A stretch of 64,000 nt of DNA from Bacteroidales bacterium (GCA_016705005.1 JADIZB010000008.1:178220-242219), one strand, 5' to 3'. Shown: positions 34,595 through 43,488, numbered from the stretch's first letter. Notes: generated from the letters alone by a model not told the origin. Made by a program: numbers and translations.

Positions 34595-35653
34595 GTGGAA
34601 TTTCTCAGGATCCTTTTACTTCCATTTGCTCTGATCTATGGTTTTATAGTCGGAATACGGAACCTGTTGTTCGATTGGAAGGTTCTTCCTTCTGAAAGTT
34701 TCAGCCTTCCGGTGATTTCGGTCGGGAATCTGTCGGCCGGCGGAACCGGTAAAACCCCCCATGTAGAATTCCTCATCAGGCTTTTGTTGCCGGTTATGAA
34801 TGTCAGCACCCTGAGCAGGGGCTATGGCAGGGATACCCGTGGTTTTATTGCGGCAAAGGAGACTGATTTTGCACGTACCATTGGGGATGAACCGATGCAG
34901 TATTTCGTTAAATTTAAAAATATCAGGGTTTTTGTTGACGGGCACCGCCGCAGAGGTATAAAATCAATTTTGAGCCAATCACCTGATACCGACGTTATTT
35001 TACTTGATGACGCATTTCAGCATCGTTTTGTAAAGCCGGGACTCTCAATTTTGCTGACCGATTATCACAAACTTTATTGCAACGATTATCTCATACCTGC
35101 AGGAACGCTGAGGGAGCCGGTCAGCGGTGCCTCCAGGGCAGATATCATTGTTGTTACGAAAACCCCGAATGTTTTATCGCCGATTACCAGGCGTAAAATT
35201 ATTTCAGACCTGAAACCCAGACCAAACCAGCAAATATATTTCTCATTCATCAGGTATGGCCGGATCACTTCACTGTGGGATCAGGACATCCGGTTTATCC
35301 CTGAAAAGAAATACAGTCATATCATTTTGTTTGTAGGCATAGCCAATCCATATCCACTTCAGGATCAATTGAAAAAGTATTGTAACGAGCTTACTACCCT
35401 GCTTTATCCCGATCATTATCAATATACAAATGCAGATCTTGATAAGATCAAAGGAATTTTTGACGAACTTTACAGCCGCAATAAATTACTGGTCACAACT
35501 GAAAAGGATGCAATGCGGATTCTGAACCCGGATCTTATGGAGAAAGCAGTTCAGATGCCCATTCACTATATGCCGATCGAGGTGGATTTTCACAGTGGTG
35601 ATGGTGATGCATTTAAAGAACAAATCTATCAATATGTTGGAAAGAATCAATGA
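34595..35653 (+). CDS. lpxK: Tetraacyldisaccharide 4'-kinase
   Basis: 352 residues from a GTG start (MEFLRILLLPFALIYGFIVG). The N-terminal segment is a membrane-associating helix. The atypical P-loop NLSAGGTGKTPHVEFL is at about residues 48-63, followed by LSRGYGRDTRG, GDEPMQ and DVILLDDAFQHRFV. LpxK phosphorylates the 4'-position of the lipid A disaccharide precursor on the cytosolic face of the inner membrane. The gene overlaps the start of the purine nucleoside phosphorylase gene by 20 bp, so the two are co-transcribed despite unrelated functions. Confidence 0.96.
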   Translation: MEFLRILLLPFALIYGFIVGIRNLLFDWKVLPSESFSLPVISVGNLSAGGTGKTPHVEFLIRLLLPVMNVSTLSRGYGRDTRGFIAAKETDFARTIGDEPMQYFVKFKNIRVFVDGHRRRGIKSILSQSPDTDVILLDDAFQHRFVKPGLSILLTDYHKLYCNDYLIPAGTLREPVSGASRADIIVVTKTPNVLSPITRRKIISDLKPRPNQQIYFSFIRYGRITSLWDQDIRFIPEKKYSHIILFVGIANPYPLQDQLKKYCNELTTLLYPDHYQYTNADLDKIKGIFDELYSRNKLLVTTEKDAMRILNPDLMEKAVQMPIHYMPIEVDFHSGDGDAFKEQIYQYVGKNQ

Positions 35654-36452
35654 GAGTGTTGCCTATATCCGCAGGCATATTGCGGAAAATCCGGAAGCAG
35701 GAATTATTTTAGGTACAGGACTAGGCGGGCTGACAAGCGAAATAAAAATTGAAAAAGAACTCCCTTACAGCGAAATTCCCAATTTCCCTGTTTCAACCGT
35801 TGAAGGACACAAAGGACAGTTGATTTTCGGGATGCTTGGTGGTAAAAGAATCGTTGCCATGCAGGGCCGGTTTCATTTTTATGAGGGCTGGACTATGCAG
35901 GAAATCGTTTTTCCGATCCGGGTAATGAAAGCACTCGGAATTAAGATCCTTTTTGTTTCCAATGCCAGTGGCGGACTTAACCCGGGTTTCGAAGTGGGCG
36001 ATATCATGTTTATCACCGATCACATCAACCTGATGGGCACCAACCCGCTGATAGGGAAGAATGATGATAAGATCGGCCCCCGTTTCCCGGACATGAGTGA
36101 GGCATACGATCGGGTTATCCTTGATAAGGCATGTGATATAGCCTCCAGGGCAGGTATTCCTTTCAGGACCGGTGTTTATGCAGCCGTAACCGGCCCCACT
36201 TTTGAAACTCCCGCTGAGTACAGGTATATTCACATTATAGGTGCCGATGCGGTTGGTATGTCAACAGTTCCCGAAGTGATTGTAGCCAGGCATATGAATG
36301 TGCCTGTTTTTGCTGTTTCTGTTATTTCCGATCTCGGGGTTCCCGGAAAAATCGTTGAAGTTTCCCATAAAATCGTTATTGACGCCGCCAGCAAGGCAGA
36401 GCCGCGCATGACGCGCATCATCAGTGAACTCCTGAAAGAGATCAGTCTCTGA
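35634..36452 (+). CDS. punA: Purine-nucleoside phosphorylase (trimeric class)
   Basis: 272 residues from ATG 35634 (MLERINESVAYIRRHIAENP), inside the end of lpxK; an ORF from 35595 merely extends into lpxK. Motifs of the trimeric PNP/MTAP family are present: GIILGTGLGGL (phosphate site), GQLIFGMLGGKRIVAMQGRF with HFYEGW, LFVSNASGGLNP, and TFETPAEYR with GADAVGMSTVPEV for the base pocket. The Asn of the guanine/hypoxanthine-specific group is probably N247-like in VISDLG, which I cannot assign exactly. The enzyme cleaves inosine and guanosine to the base and ribose-1-phosphate for salvage. Confidence 0.94.
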   Translation: MLERINESVAYIRRHIAENPEAGIILGTGLGGLTSEIKIEKELPYSEIPNFPVSTVEGHKGQLIFGMLGGKRIVAMQGRFHFYEGWTMQEIVFPIRVMKALGIKILFVSNASGGLNPGFEVGDIMFITDHINLMGTNPLIGKNDDKIGPRFPDMSEAYDRVILDKACDIASRAGIPFRTGVYAAVTGPTFETPAEYRYIHIIGADAVGMSTVPEVIVARHMNVPVFAVSVISDLGVPGKIVEVSHKIVIDAASKAEPRMTRIISELLKEISL

Positions 36453-36513
36453 AACTGATTGCATTATCCTTCATTCTGAAATTTACCATCAGATACCAAA
36501 TCGTTCAATTGCG

Positions 36514-37677
36514 ATGAGTCGTTGGCTGAAATTCATTTGCATTGCAATATTGCCTGCAACACTGATATCCTGCAGTAAGCAAAAGAATCCCGGTACATCA
36601 ACACTATGCGGTACAGCTGAACTGAACTCCGGTTCCTGGCTCAGGCTCGTCAGGATTGATACTGCCGCCTATATTCCGGTTGATTCCGTAAAACCCGGTA
36701 AGGACGGCAATTTCTGCCTGAAACTGAAACCCGGGATGGCCGGTTTTTATCTGCTTCAGGATGGAGACAAAACCCTTGTCCCGGTTGTGATACACCCCGG
36801 CGATTCCATTTCAGCCTTTTTACGGTATGATTCTGTATCAATCTCCGGGGGCAGAGAAGCCGGATTTTTCGATCAGTACAGAAAACTGCTTTTGGCCGGT
36901 GAATCGGTAGCCGATTCGCTGGGAGCGGTGTTGTCGCTGGCGCGCGACATGGACGATTATGAAACAATCAGGCACAGCACCGATTCGGCATGGGAAATCC
37001 TTTTGCAGAGAACCAGGGACAGAGGTGTTGAATACCTGAGGCAACACAAGGACTTTCTCTCACTTATCCTGGTCATCAACAGCAAAGTTCAGCAGACTTA
37101 TGTCTTTGACCAGACAACAGACAGTGCCTGGCTGTTTGTTGCGGATTCACTCCTTGCTGCTAACCACAGCGGTAATCCACATGTTAAAGCTTATCACAGC
37201 AGGGTTGGCGCTATGCGGAAATCTTTTTCTGACGAAAGTCATGCCCGTGAAGCCATGAAGCCCGGCAGGACAGTTCCTGGTATCACTTTGCCCGGGACTG
37301 ACGGGAAAAATATCTTCCTGAGTACGGCGGAAAATAAGCTGACCCTTGTTTATTTCTGGTCGGCAGCGGATGCGCCCAGCCGGAAGGCTAACCATGAACT
37401 CAAGGCATTGTACGACAAATACAGGGAAAGGGGTTTCGGGGTATATGCTGTATCGCTTGACCAGTATACTGATCGCTGGAAAGCTGCAGTGAATCTTGAC
37501 AAACTATGGTGGGTCAATGTGAATGATATAAAGGAGATGAATTCCGTTGTTGCGAAGCAATGGTTTGTACAGAAGCTCCCTGTTTTTGTTCTCACTGACA
37601 GCAAAGGGAAGATCGTAGAACGGTTTATTTCGGTCAGTTCACTGGAGCAGAGGCTGGTAAAAGCCTTTGGCTACTGA
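36514..37677 (+). CDS. TlpA/thioredoxin-like lipoprotein lacking the CxxC pair
   Basis: 387 residues with a lipobox (TLISCSK, Cys about 20). Residues 30-110 resemble the DUF4369 beta domain found before many Bacteroidota TlpA proteins. The C-terminal 140 residues are an AhpC/TSA-thioredoxin fold: GRTVPGITLPGTDGKNIFLS, then VYFWSAADAPSRKANHEL and FVQKLPVFVLTDSKGKIVE. Where redox-active relatives have W-C-x-x-C, this protein has Asp286-Ala-Pro-Ser289, so it should have no disulfide activity. The cis-Pro loop (KLPVFVL) is kept, which favours a binding or structural role. The periplasmic location is inferred from the lipobox. Confidence 0.85.
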   Translation: MSRWLKFICIAILPATLISCSKQKNPGTSTLCGTAELNSGSWLRLVRIDTAAYIPVDSVKPGKDGNFCLKLKPGMAGFYLLQDGDKTLVPVVIHPGDSISAFLRYDSVSISGGREAGFFDQYRKLLLAGESVADSLGAVLSLARDMDDYETIRHSTDSAWEILLQRTRDRGVEYLRQHKDFLSLILVINSKVQQTYVFDQTTDSAWLFVADSLLAANHSGNPHVKAYHSRVGAMRKSFSDESHAREAMKPGRTVPGITLPGTDGKNIFLSTAENKLTLVYFWSAADAPSRKANHELKALYDKYRERGFGVYAVSLDQYTDRWKAAVNLDKLWWVNVNDIKEMNSVVAKQWFVQKLPVFVLTDSKGKIVERFISVSSLEQRLVKAFGY

Positions 37678-37711
37678 TCGGTTAATATTGCTGATCTTTA
37701 AGCGAAATCAC

Positions 37712-37719
37712 TATTTTTG
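37712..37719 (+). promoter_or_regulatory. -7 box of lpxH
   Basis: TATTTTTG matches TAnnTTTG; a TTG is at 37688-37690, 21 bp upstream. It lies 28 bp before the TTG start codon of lpxH. Confidence 0.4.
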
Positions 37720-37747
37720 CATAAAATGAATTTATAATCCTGCCATT

Positions 37748-38530
37748 TTGAAGATATATTTTGCCTCTGATTTTCACCTGGGAATTCCTGACCATGCATC
37801 AAGTCTGAAACGGGAAAAGCTGCTTGTCCAATGGCTTGATCAGGTTTGTCCGGATGCAACGGAAATATATCTGATGGGCGATATTTTCGATTTCTGGTTT
37901 GAATATAAAACCGTAGTGCCGAAAGGGTTTACAAGGCTGTTCGGGAAACTTGCCGAAATCACAGACCGGGGGGTGCCGGTGTATCTTTTCCGGGGAAATC
38001 ACGATATATGGGCTTTCAATTATTTTGAGCAGGAAATCGGCATTGAGCTTCACCGTGAAGCCATTATCAGGGAGTGGAACGGAAAGCGCTTCTTTCTTGC
38101 ACATGGTGACGGGCTGGGACCGGGTGACAACGGCTACAAGTTCCTGAAAAGGGTTTTTGAATTCAGGCCCAATCAATGGCTTTTCCGCTGGCTGCATCCC
38201 GATATCGGCACCCGGCTTGCCTTGTTCTTCTCCAGAAAAAGCCGTTACGCCAATGTAATCAGGGACGAAAAACAGATTTCGTCGGTTGGTCGGATCGACA
38301 TTAGCAAAGAACGGTTGTTCAGGTTTGCTTCAGACTACCTGAAAAGTGATCCCTCCATCAATTATTTTATTTTCGGTCACCGTCATGTACCCGCCAATCT
38401 GCCTCTGAATGCCGGAAGCAGGTTTATCAACCTGGGCGACTGGATTACCAATTTCAGTTATGCGGTTTTTGATGGAGAGGAATTGCAGCTGTTGACTTAT
38501 AAAAATAGTAAACCTGAATCCATGATTTAG
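37748..38530 (+). CDS. lpxH: UDP-2,3-diacylglucosamine diphosphatase
   Basis: 260 residues from a TTG start (MKIYFASDFHLGIPDHAS); no ATG or GTG is nearby. It has the calcineurin-like metallophosphatase motifs D-x-H (SDFHLG), GDIFDFWFE, GNHD (FRGNHDIW), H-G-D-G (LAHGDGLGPGD) and GHRH near residue 208. The DFWFEYK and HGDG..GPGDNGYK elements are specific to LpxH and its Bacteroidota relatives. It cleaves UDP-diacylglucosamine to lipid X, the fourth step of lipid A synthesis, at the inner membrane. With lpxK 2 kb upstream on the same strand, the pathway is partly clustered. Confidence 0.94.
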   Translation: MKIYFASDFHLGIPDHASSLKREKLLVQWLDQVCPDATEIYLMGDIFDFWFEYKTVVPKGFTRLFGKLAEITDRGVPVYLFRGNHDIWAFNYFEQEIGIELHREAIIREWNGKRFFLAHGDGLGPGDNGYKFLKRVFEFRPNQWLFRWLHPDIGTRLALFFSRKSRYANVIRDEKQISSVGRIDISKERLFRFASDYLKSDPSINYFIFGHRHVPANLPLNAGSRFINLGDWITNFSYAVFDGEELQLLTYKNSKPESMI

Positions 38531-38575
38531 GGGTTGCAGGATGATTGAAACGGTTTCTCATTTAAGTCCGGTTTT

Positions 38576-39466
38576 ATGCTTTTTTCCAGTATCGATATAG
38601 GTTCCAATGCCGTCAGGCTTTTATTTGCCAATGTCTTTGAAAGCAAGGGCGGACCGGTTACCGAAAAGGCCTCGCTGATCCGCATTCCGCTCCGCCTCGG
38701 AATGGATGTATTCAGTACCGGAATGATTTCAGATCAGAAGGCTGATGATCTGGTGAAGACAATGAGGGCTTTTAAACTCCTGATCGATGTATACCAGCCA
38801 TTGGGTTACAGGGTTGCAGCAACCGCCGCCATGCGTGAAGCCAGCAATAATGTGGAGGTCATGGAGAGGGTGAAGCGGGAATCCGGGCTTGAAATCGGGA
38901 TGATTGACGGCATTGAAGAAGCCAACATCATCAGTTCGCTCAGCAATGTGTTTGTGAACAAGAATTTCACCAAAACCATTTATGTTGATGTTGGTGGAGG
39001 ATCAACTGAAATATCAGTACTTGACGGTGAACGCTTTATTACATCCAATTCGTTCCGTATAGGAACCATCCGATTGCTGGCCGATAAGGTGGAAGATACG
39101 GAATGGGAGCTGATGCGCAAATGGCTTAACCAGTTCAAGGCTGATTTTGGCCGGATGAACTGTGTCGGTTCAGGAGGCAACATCAATAAGATTACCAAAA
39201 TGTACGGCTACCCCATCAACAACATGATCAATTTTGATCAGATGCAATATGCCTATAAGCAACTGAACAGCATGCCAATGGATGTCAGGATTGAACGTAT
39301 GGGCCTGCGCCCCGACCGGGCTGATGTAATTGTTCCGGCTGCCCGAATCTTTATCCGTATCCTGAAATGGACCGGTATCAATGTGATTGTAGCCCCGAAA
39401 ATAGGTCTGGCCGACGGGCTGGTCTTGTTACAGTACAAGGAGATGAAGGAGCGCGGAGATATTTAA
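38576..39466 (+). CDS. Ppx/GppA-type phosphatase (exopolyphosphatase-like)
   Basis: 296 residues, the length of the two-lobed catalytic core without the C-terminal HD domain of E. coli Ppx. ASKHA-fold motifs: SSIDIGSNAVRLLFANV at the N-terminus, YVDVGGGSTEISVLDG in the middle, and CVGSGGNINKI, with the conserved Glu in EEANII. The family hydrolyses polyphosphate and/or pppGpp. The absence of the HD domain leaves the substrate open. It is 45 bp after lpxH on the same strand. A stem-loop lies downstream. Confidence 0.9.
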   Translation: MLFSSIDIGSNAVRLLFANVFESKGGPVTEKASLIRIPLRLGMDVFSTGMISDQKADDLVKTMRAFKLLIDVYQPLGYRVAATAAMREASNNVEVMERVKRESGLEIGMIDGIEEANIISSLSNVFVNKNFTKTIYVDVGGGSTEISVLDGERFITSNSFRIGTIRLLADKVEDTEWELMRKWLNQFKADFGRMNCVGSGGNINKITKMYGYPINNMINFDQMQYAYKQLNSMPMDVRIERMGLRPDRADVIVPAARIFIRILKWTGINVIVAPKIGLADGLVLLQYKEMKERGDI

Positions 39467-39996
39467 TCCGTGGATTACCTGTTTTCCCATTCCTGGCTAT
39501 CAGAAAGTATTTTCCCATGATTAAAAATAACCGTTACCGGAGATACTGTGATAACACATTAATCCGGTAACGGCTGCACCTGTCGCAAGCTGCTGTTGTT
39601 TTAAGGGAACAGTCCCAAAGCAAAAGTCCGATATTTGCCCTTGTTCAGACTTTCCATGATGGTTGCGCGAGTGCCTTGCCGATCGGCTGACAGACTGGAT
39701 TGTCAGCGCTGGCTTTTCAGATTGCTTCAGCCATTTCGGGAGTTTGCTGCTCAGTAAAGGAGGCTTGCAGTGGAAAATGGTTCCGGGCTAAGCTTGCATT
39801 GAACATGGTGTCAGGTATAAAATTCGAACTAAATAGCAGAATGATTGCTGTTGTGATGGCCGGCGGGCACAGGTTGCTGGCATAGAGGTGGCCCTTTTTC
39901 TGTAAGGCAGATCTGTGATGCCAGGATATCGGGATTTACTAAGGATGATACTACGGGAGGCACACGCTATCGCCAGCCCAGCAGTAAACAGCTTTT
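39467..39996. other. 530-bp gene-free stretch with two stem-loops
   Basis: No supportable gene. A perfect 11-bp inverted repeat (CCGTTACCGGA at 39531-39541, TCCGGTAACGG at 39563-39573, 21-base loop) lies 64 bp after the ppx-like stop, possibly a transcript end or processing structure, though no T-run follows. A second hairpin (GCTGACA/TGTCAGC) spans 39686-39707. A 61-codon plus-strand ORF at 39700-39885 has no family resemblance and is not called. The rest looks like decayed or plain spacer. Confidence 0.5.
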
Positions 39997-40638
39997 TTAT
40001 TTTTTCTTACATTGTCTTGTTGACCGGGTTATGGAGAAAGCATATCCCACATGCAGGGTGACAAACGGAGACAATGTGGAGATGTCGAAAGTGTTGCCTT
40101 CAAGGGTGTTCTGACCTGAAATCCTGCCTGTGAATCCAAGCCCTGCCCATGGTTTAAGGTAAAGCGGAAAATCAAAGGGCTGCCAGTTGACTCCGGCAGA
40201 GGGCATAATGAGCAGATTGCTGTAACTGATATGCTTTCCTGGCGAGGGATCCATGCTGTTTTTGTAATTCTGTATCCCTGCCTGGAGTCCGGCAAACCAC
40301 CCCTTGTTGGCTTCGTTGAAGTAATACTCCCCGAAAAGGCCAAATGCGCTATTGATCCTTACATTCCAGCCTTTTGCCTTGTTCTTTTCATTCAAATCCA
40401 CAAGGAAAGCGGGGAAATCCATGGCATAGGTACCGGCGCCGATTACCAGCCTGTCGCTGCCCGCCGGCTTCAGGCGGATATGAAAAGCGTATCCTCCGAA
40501 CAGAAAGGTTGAAGGATCAGTTTCCACGGAAAGGATGGTCTTCCTGTCCACCGTTTTTTCCTGAGCGAACAATGGCTTCATTGATAAACTGCTGAATAAC
40601 AGACAAGTAATTGCAAAAAATTTAAAATTTGTTTTCAT
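39997..40638 (-). CDS. Small outer-membrane beta-barrel protein, function unknown
   Basis: 213 residues with a signal peptide (LLFSSLSMKPLFAQ). The mature part alternates hydrophobic strands in the manner of 8-stranded barrels: SVETDPSTFLFGGYAFHIRLK, INSAFGLFGEYYF, GWFAGLQAGIQNYK, LLIMPSAGVNWQPF, and FVTLHVGYAFSI near the end. The very C-terminus (RSTRQCKKK) is an atypical polar tail after the last strand, so the barrel does not end in the usual aromatic residue. It lies 11 bp downstream of a methyltransferase gene on the same strand. No family is recognised. Confidence 0.75.
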   Translation of the reverse strand: MKTNFKFFAITCLLFSSLSMKPLFAQEKTVDRKTILSVETDPSTFLFGGYAFHIRLKPAGSDRLVIGAGTYAMDFPAFLVDLNEKNKAKGWNVRINSAFGLFGEYYFNEANKGWFAGLQAGIQNYKNSMDPSPGKHISYSNLLIMPSAGVNWQPFDFPLYLKPWAGLGFTGRISGQNTLEGNTFDISTLSPFVTLHVGYAFSITRSTRQCKKK

Positions 40639-40649
40639 GGTCGTTGATT

Positions 40650-41288
40650 TTAAGGGTTGTTATTAAGGGTTATTGTTTCTAAAAGGGCATTGTCGTTGAA
40701 AGTGCGTATGGTTTTGTAATCAAGCCTGTTATCTTTTGCAAAGTCAGGGAGCCATTCGCCTTTCTGCCACCGCCGGCCACCGCCTGTCGTCAGTACTTTC
40801 CAAAACAGGTATGTCAGGTTGTGCTTAAGGGGTTTGAAGCGGGAGACTTCTGAAAAGGCCGTGAATCGGGCCTTCGACCCTGAAGGGGTCAGTATGATGA
40901 TACTTCCGCCGGGTTTAAGTACCCTGAGCGCTTCGTTCATCAGCAGTGTTTTGCTGTTGTCGTTCAGAAGAAAGAGTACCGAACAGAAACTAACCACATC
41001 AAATTGGCTGTCGCCGAATTCCAGTGCTGCATCCATCTTCTGGTAAAGAAAGTTCACCCTGCCATTTGCTGACCTTTTTCTGGCTGTATCAATCATTGTT
41101 GTGTTGACATCGATCCCGGTGATGTTTAGGGTTGGTTCTGCTGCGATGAGCATCAGGGGCAGATTCCCCGGACCCGTGCCAATATCCAGGATGTACTGAT
41201 GGGGCTTTACGGAAAGGACGGCTTCTGCTGCCGGTCTGATAAATTCTGAGTACCAATTGCTGTTGGTCGCCTTGAGAAAGAGTGTCAT
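40650..41288 (-). CDS. Class I SAM-dependent methyltransferase
   Basis: 212 residues. The Rossmann SAM site is YILDIGTGPGNLPLMLI (motif I, about residues 33-49); motif II is NITGIDVNTTMIDTARKR; a VVSFCSVLFLLND segment and RVLKPGGSIIILTPSG (motif post III) follow. This is the small-molecule UbiE/MenG-like architecture, but the substrate cannot be assigned. It is transcribed together with the outer-membrane protein gene and lies 103 bp after the Rrf2-type regulator gene, so it is a possible regulatory target. Confidence 0.88.
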   Translation of the reverse strand: MTLFLKATNSNWYSEFIRPAAEAVLSVKPHQYILDIGTGPGNLPLMLIAAEPTLNITGIDVNTTMIDTARKRSANGRVNFLYQKMDAALEFGDSQFDVVSFCSVLFLLNDNSKTLLMNEALRVLKPGGSIIILTPSGSKARFTAFSEVSRFKPLKHNLTYLFWKVLTTGGGRRWQKGEWLPDFAKDNRLDYKTIRTFNDNALLETITLNNNP

Positions 41289-41391
41289 AGATTCAGCTTA
41301 GAGTGTCAGTGCTGCTGTTGCCACAAGTGACAGAGCAGCTATAAAATGTATAAACAACATATAAAGAATATTAAGTTAGGTGCAAAAAAAA

Positions 41392-41814
41392 TTACTGTGT
41401 GTCCAGGATGTCTTTGAGTGTGGTTTTCTTTAACTCATTTTTCATCGTTTGCTCAACACTGTTCAATGAGCGGATCACAGCATTTTTTACGCCTTCAGGC
41501 CTCTTTCCTTTTGCATTGAGATCAAAACTGGTTTGAAACAGCGGTTTCTGATTTTCAATGGCCATTAAGATGTCAAGGAGGCTGATCCGTTCTGCATCCC
41601 TGGCAAACCGTACTCCCCCGTTAACACCTTCCTTCGATTCCAGAATCCCTGCCCTGATCAGATTATTGAAAATAAGCGATAAGGTTGGTTTCGGAATGTC
41701 GAGCACTTCACTCATCACCTTGGTGGAAATAAACTCAGTTTCTCCCCGCCGGATTTTATCGGCGATAAAAACCAATACCAGAATTGATTTCGTGAAAGAA
41801 AGAGAGTAGGCCAT
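41392..41814 (-). CDS. Rrf2-family transcriptional regulator (no Fe-S cysteines)
   Basis: 140 residues, typical for Rrf2. A winged helix-turn-helix is formed by ISTKVMSEVLDIPKPTLSLIFNNLIRAGILES, followed by the wing GVNGGVRFARDAERISLLDILMAIE. The three Cys residues that bind an iron-sulfur cluster in IscR, NsrR and RsrR are absent; the protein has no cysteine, so any sensing is cluster-independent. Its promoter carries a perfect palindrome between the -7 box and the start codon, which suggests autorepression. Downstream genes on the same strand (methyltransferase, outer-membrane protein) are candidate targets. Confidence 0.92.
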   Translation of the reverse strand: MAYSLSFTKSILVLVFIADKIRRGETEFISTKVMSEVLDIPKPTLSLIFNNLIRAGILESKEGVNGGVRFARDAERISLLDILMAIENQKPLFQTSFDLNAKGKRPEGVKNAVIRSLNSVEQTMKNELKKTTLKDILDTQ

Positions 41815-41819
41815 AACTA

Positions 41820-41871
41820 AATAATCTAATTATTGAGATTGCAAAGATAGCTACATTTTTCAGTTCTCCAA
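41820..41871 (-). promoter_or_regulatory. Promoter of the rrf2-like gene with palindromic operator
   Basis: On the minus strand TTG (41871-41869) and TATCTTTG (41849-41842) are spaced by exactly 19 bp. Downstream, at 41820-41834, is AATAATTAGATTATT, a perfect 6-bp palindrome around three bases, lying between the likely transcription start and the ATG at 41814. Confidence 0.75.
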
Positions 41872-42345
41872 ATTTTCTTTCAATTTTTTTCAACATTGTC
41901 AGGTAAAAATCGAAAATTTTCCTGCCACCAAGTCGCCACTTTGCACAAAACGAATAAATCAAATCAGTGTTCTTTGGTGTTTTCGTGCTTTGGTGGAAAA
42001 TTTGAAAAAGTAAGTTGCTGTTCAACAAATATTCTCAAAGAGCAACTATATCAATTATTTATAACTGTGTTCAGAATTTCCCCCGGACAACAATATTTTT
42101 TTTCATCTTACAGACCAGGACAGGCTTATTTCGCGGGAAAATACGATGAATGTGCTGAAAACCAGAGGATGCGCATGGAATAAATTTTCGAAAAAGGTGG
42201 AAACGGAGTAATGAAGCTGAGGTTAAGGTTCAGGTTGAGAAAAGGGAGGGTGTCATCTTTTTAAGTCAGAACACTGTTTTTGAGAGGCTGCAAGGGTATA
42301 CTCAGAAGTGTATGGAGACCTTCGGTCAGTGTGCTGGGATTTGCG
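41872..42345. other. Gene-free spacer with a 6-bp tandem repeat
   Basis: About 470 bp with no supportable gene. It contains an imperfect inverted pair built on CCACCAA and TTGGTG (around 41922-41996), probably a degenerate intergenic repeat, and a 6-bp tandem repeat GAAGCT-GAGGTT-AAGGTT-CAGGTT at 42213-42236. A short plus-strand ORF (41896-42183) has no family resemblance. Confidence 0.4.
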
Positions 42346-43488
42346 CTAAAACCCCCTGAATTCAATATTTTTACTATCGATCAGGGTTACCCATTTGCCC
42401 ATTTTTTTCTGAATCACTCTGAAGTGGTGCTCATCTCCGGGAGACACAAAGGAGATGGCTTCGCCGGGAGATTCAGCACGACCGGTCCGGCCGATCCGGT
42501 GGATATAGTCTTTGGGTGAACGGGGCAATTCATAGTTGATGACGTAAGGAAGGAATTTAATATCTATGCCACGGCTGATCAGGTCGGTAGCAACCATCAC
42601 CCTGAGTTTGCCCGATCTGAACCTTTCCATGGCTTCGGTTCTGGCTTTCTGGCTTAATTTGCTGTGCATGGCGGTTGCATCAACCCCGCTATTCCTCAGC
42701 TTTTCTGCTACTTTTTCGGAACTGTAAACCGAGGAGGTGAAAACCAGCACCTGTTTCATGTTGTGCTGTTTGATCAGATACCTCAACAATGGGCCCTTTC
42801 GCTCTTCCGGAACCAGGTATGCCGTTTGTTCTATCAGATCGATGTTATCCTTCTCCATTTCGATTTTCACAACCAACGGATCATGCAATAAAACCCTGTT
42901 GATGTTGTTCACATCATCGCTCAACGTAGCCGAGAAAAGCAGGTTCTGGCGCTTTTTGGGAAGTAGTCCGAAAATGCGGTTCATCTCTTCCTGAAAACCA
43001 AGGTTGAGCATTTTATCTGCTTCATCGAGCACCAGGGTTTCAATGCCCGATAGTTTCACCGCATTTGATGCTTCAAGTTCAAGCAGTCGGCCAGGGGTGG
43101 CAATCAGGATATTAACCCCCTGCAAGGCCATCATCTGCGGATTAACGGCCACGCCACCATATACGGCCAGAATTTTGATTTTGCCGGGGACTGCTGCCGC
43201 GAACAGTTTGAAAACTTCACTTACCTGAATGGCAAGTTCACGGGTAGGCACAAGAACAAGTATCTGTACATGACGGTTCCGTGTCAGCTTCTTTTCCTGA
43301 AGATTCATCAGCAAGGGCAGAACATATCCGGCGGTCTTACCCGAGCCGGTAGGAGCGATGCCCAGAATGTCTTTCCGGTTCATAACGGCCGGGATCACCT
43401 CTGCCTGGACCGGGTACGGATCATTGTATTGCAGGGTGGTCAGGACCCCGAGCAAAGCCGGGGATAAACCCATGGATTCAAATGTCAT
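42346..43488 (-). CDS. DEAD-box RNA helicase
   Basis: 380 residues with a full set of motifs: the Q-motif near DPYPVQAEVIPAVM, motif I APTGSGKT, PTRELA, motif II DEAD (VLDEADKMLNLGF), motif III SAT, then VLVFTSSVYSSEKVAEKL, TDLISRGIDI and HRIGRTGR. It is a compact RecA1-RecA2 core with almost no C-terminal extension, like the RhlE group. It acts in cytosolic RNA metabolism such as ribosome assembly or mRNA decay. A TACTTTTG sequence 41-48 bp upstream on the minus strand is a possible -7 box. Confidence 0.95.
   Translation of the reverse strand: MTFESMGLSPALLGVLTTLQYNDPYPVQAEVIPAVMNRKDILGIAPTGSGKTAGYVLPLLMNLQEKKLTRNRHVQILVLVPTRELAIQVSEVFKLFAAAVPGKIKILAVYGGVAVNPQMMALQGVNILIATPGRLLELEASNAVKLSGIETLVLDEADKMLNLGFQEEMNRIFGLLPKKRQNLLFSATLSDDVNNINRVLLHDPLVVKIEMEKDNIDLIEQTAYLVPEERKGPLLRYLIKQHNMKQVLVFTSSVYSSEKVAEKLRNSGVDATAMHSKLSQKARTEAMERFRSGKLRVMVATDLISRGIDIKFLPYVINYELPRSPKDYIHRIGRTGRAESPGEAISFVSPGDEHHFRVIQKKMGKWVTLIDSKNIEFRGF

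Noticed and set aside
39700..39885. 61-codon plus-strand ORF in the 39.5-40 kb spacer
   Set aside because: No signal peptide, no ribosome site and no family resemblance.
41896..42183. 95-codon plus-strand ORF between the rrf2-like and DEAD-helicase genes
   Set aside because: It crosses a degenerate intergenic repeat, and its composition does not look like a folded protein. A gene remnant cannot be excluded but is not supported.
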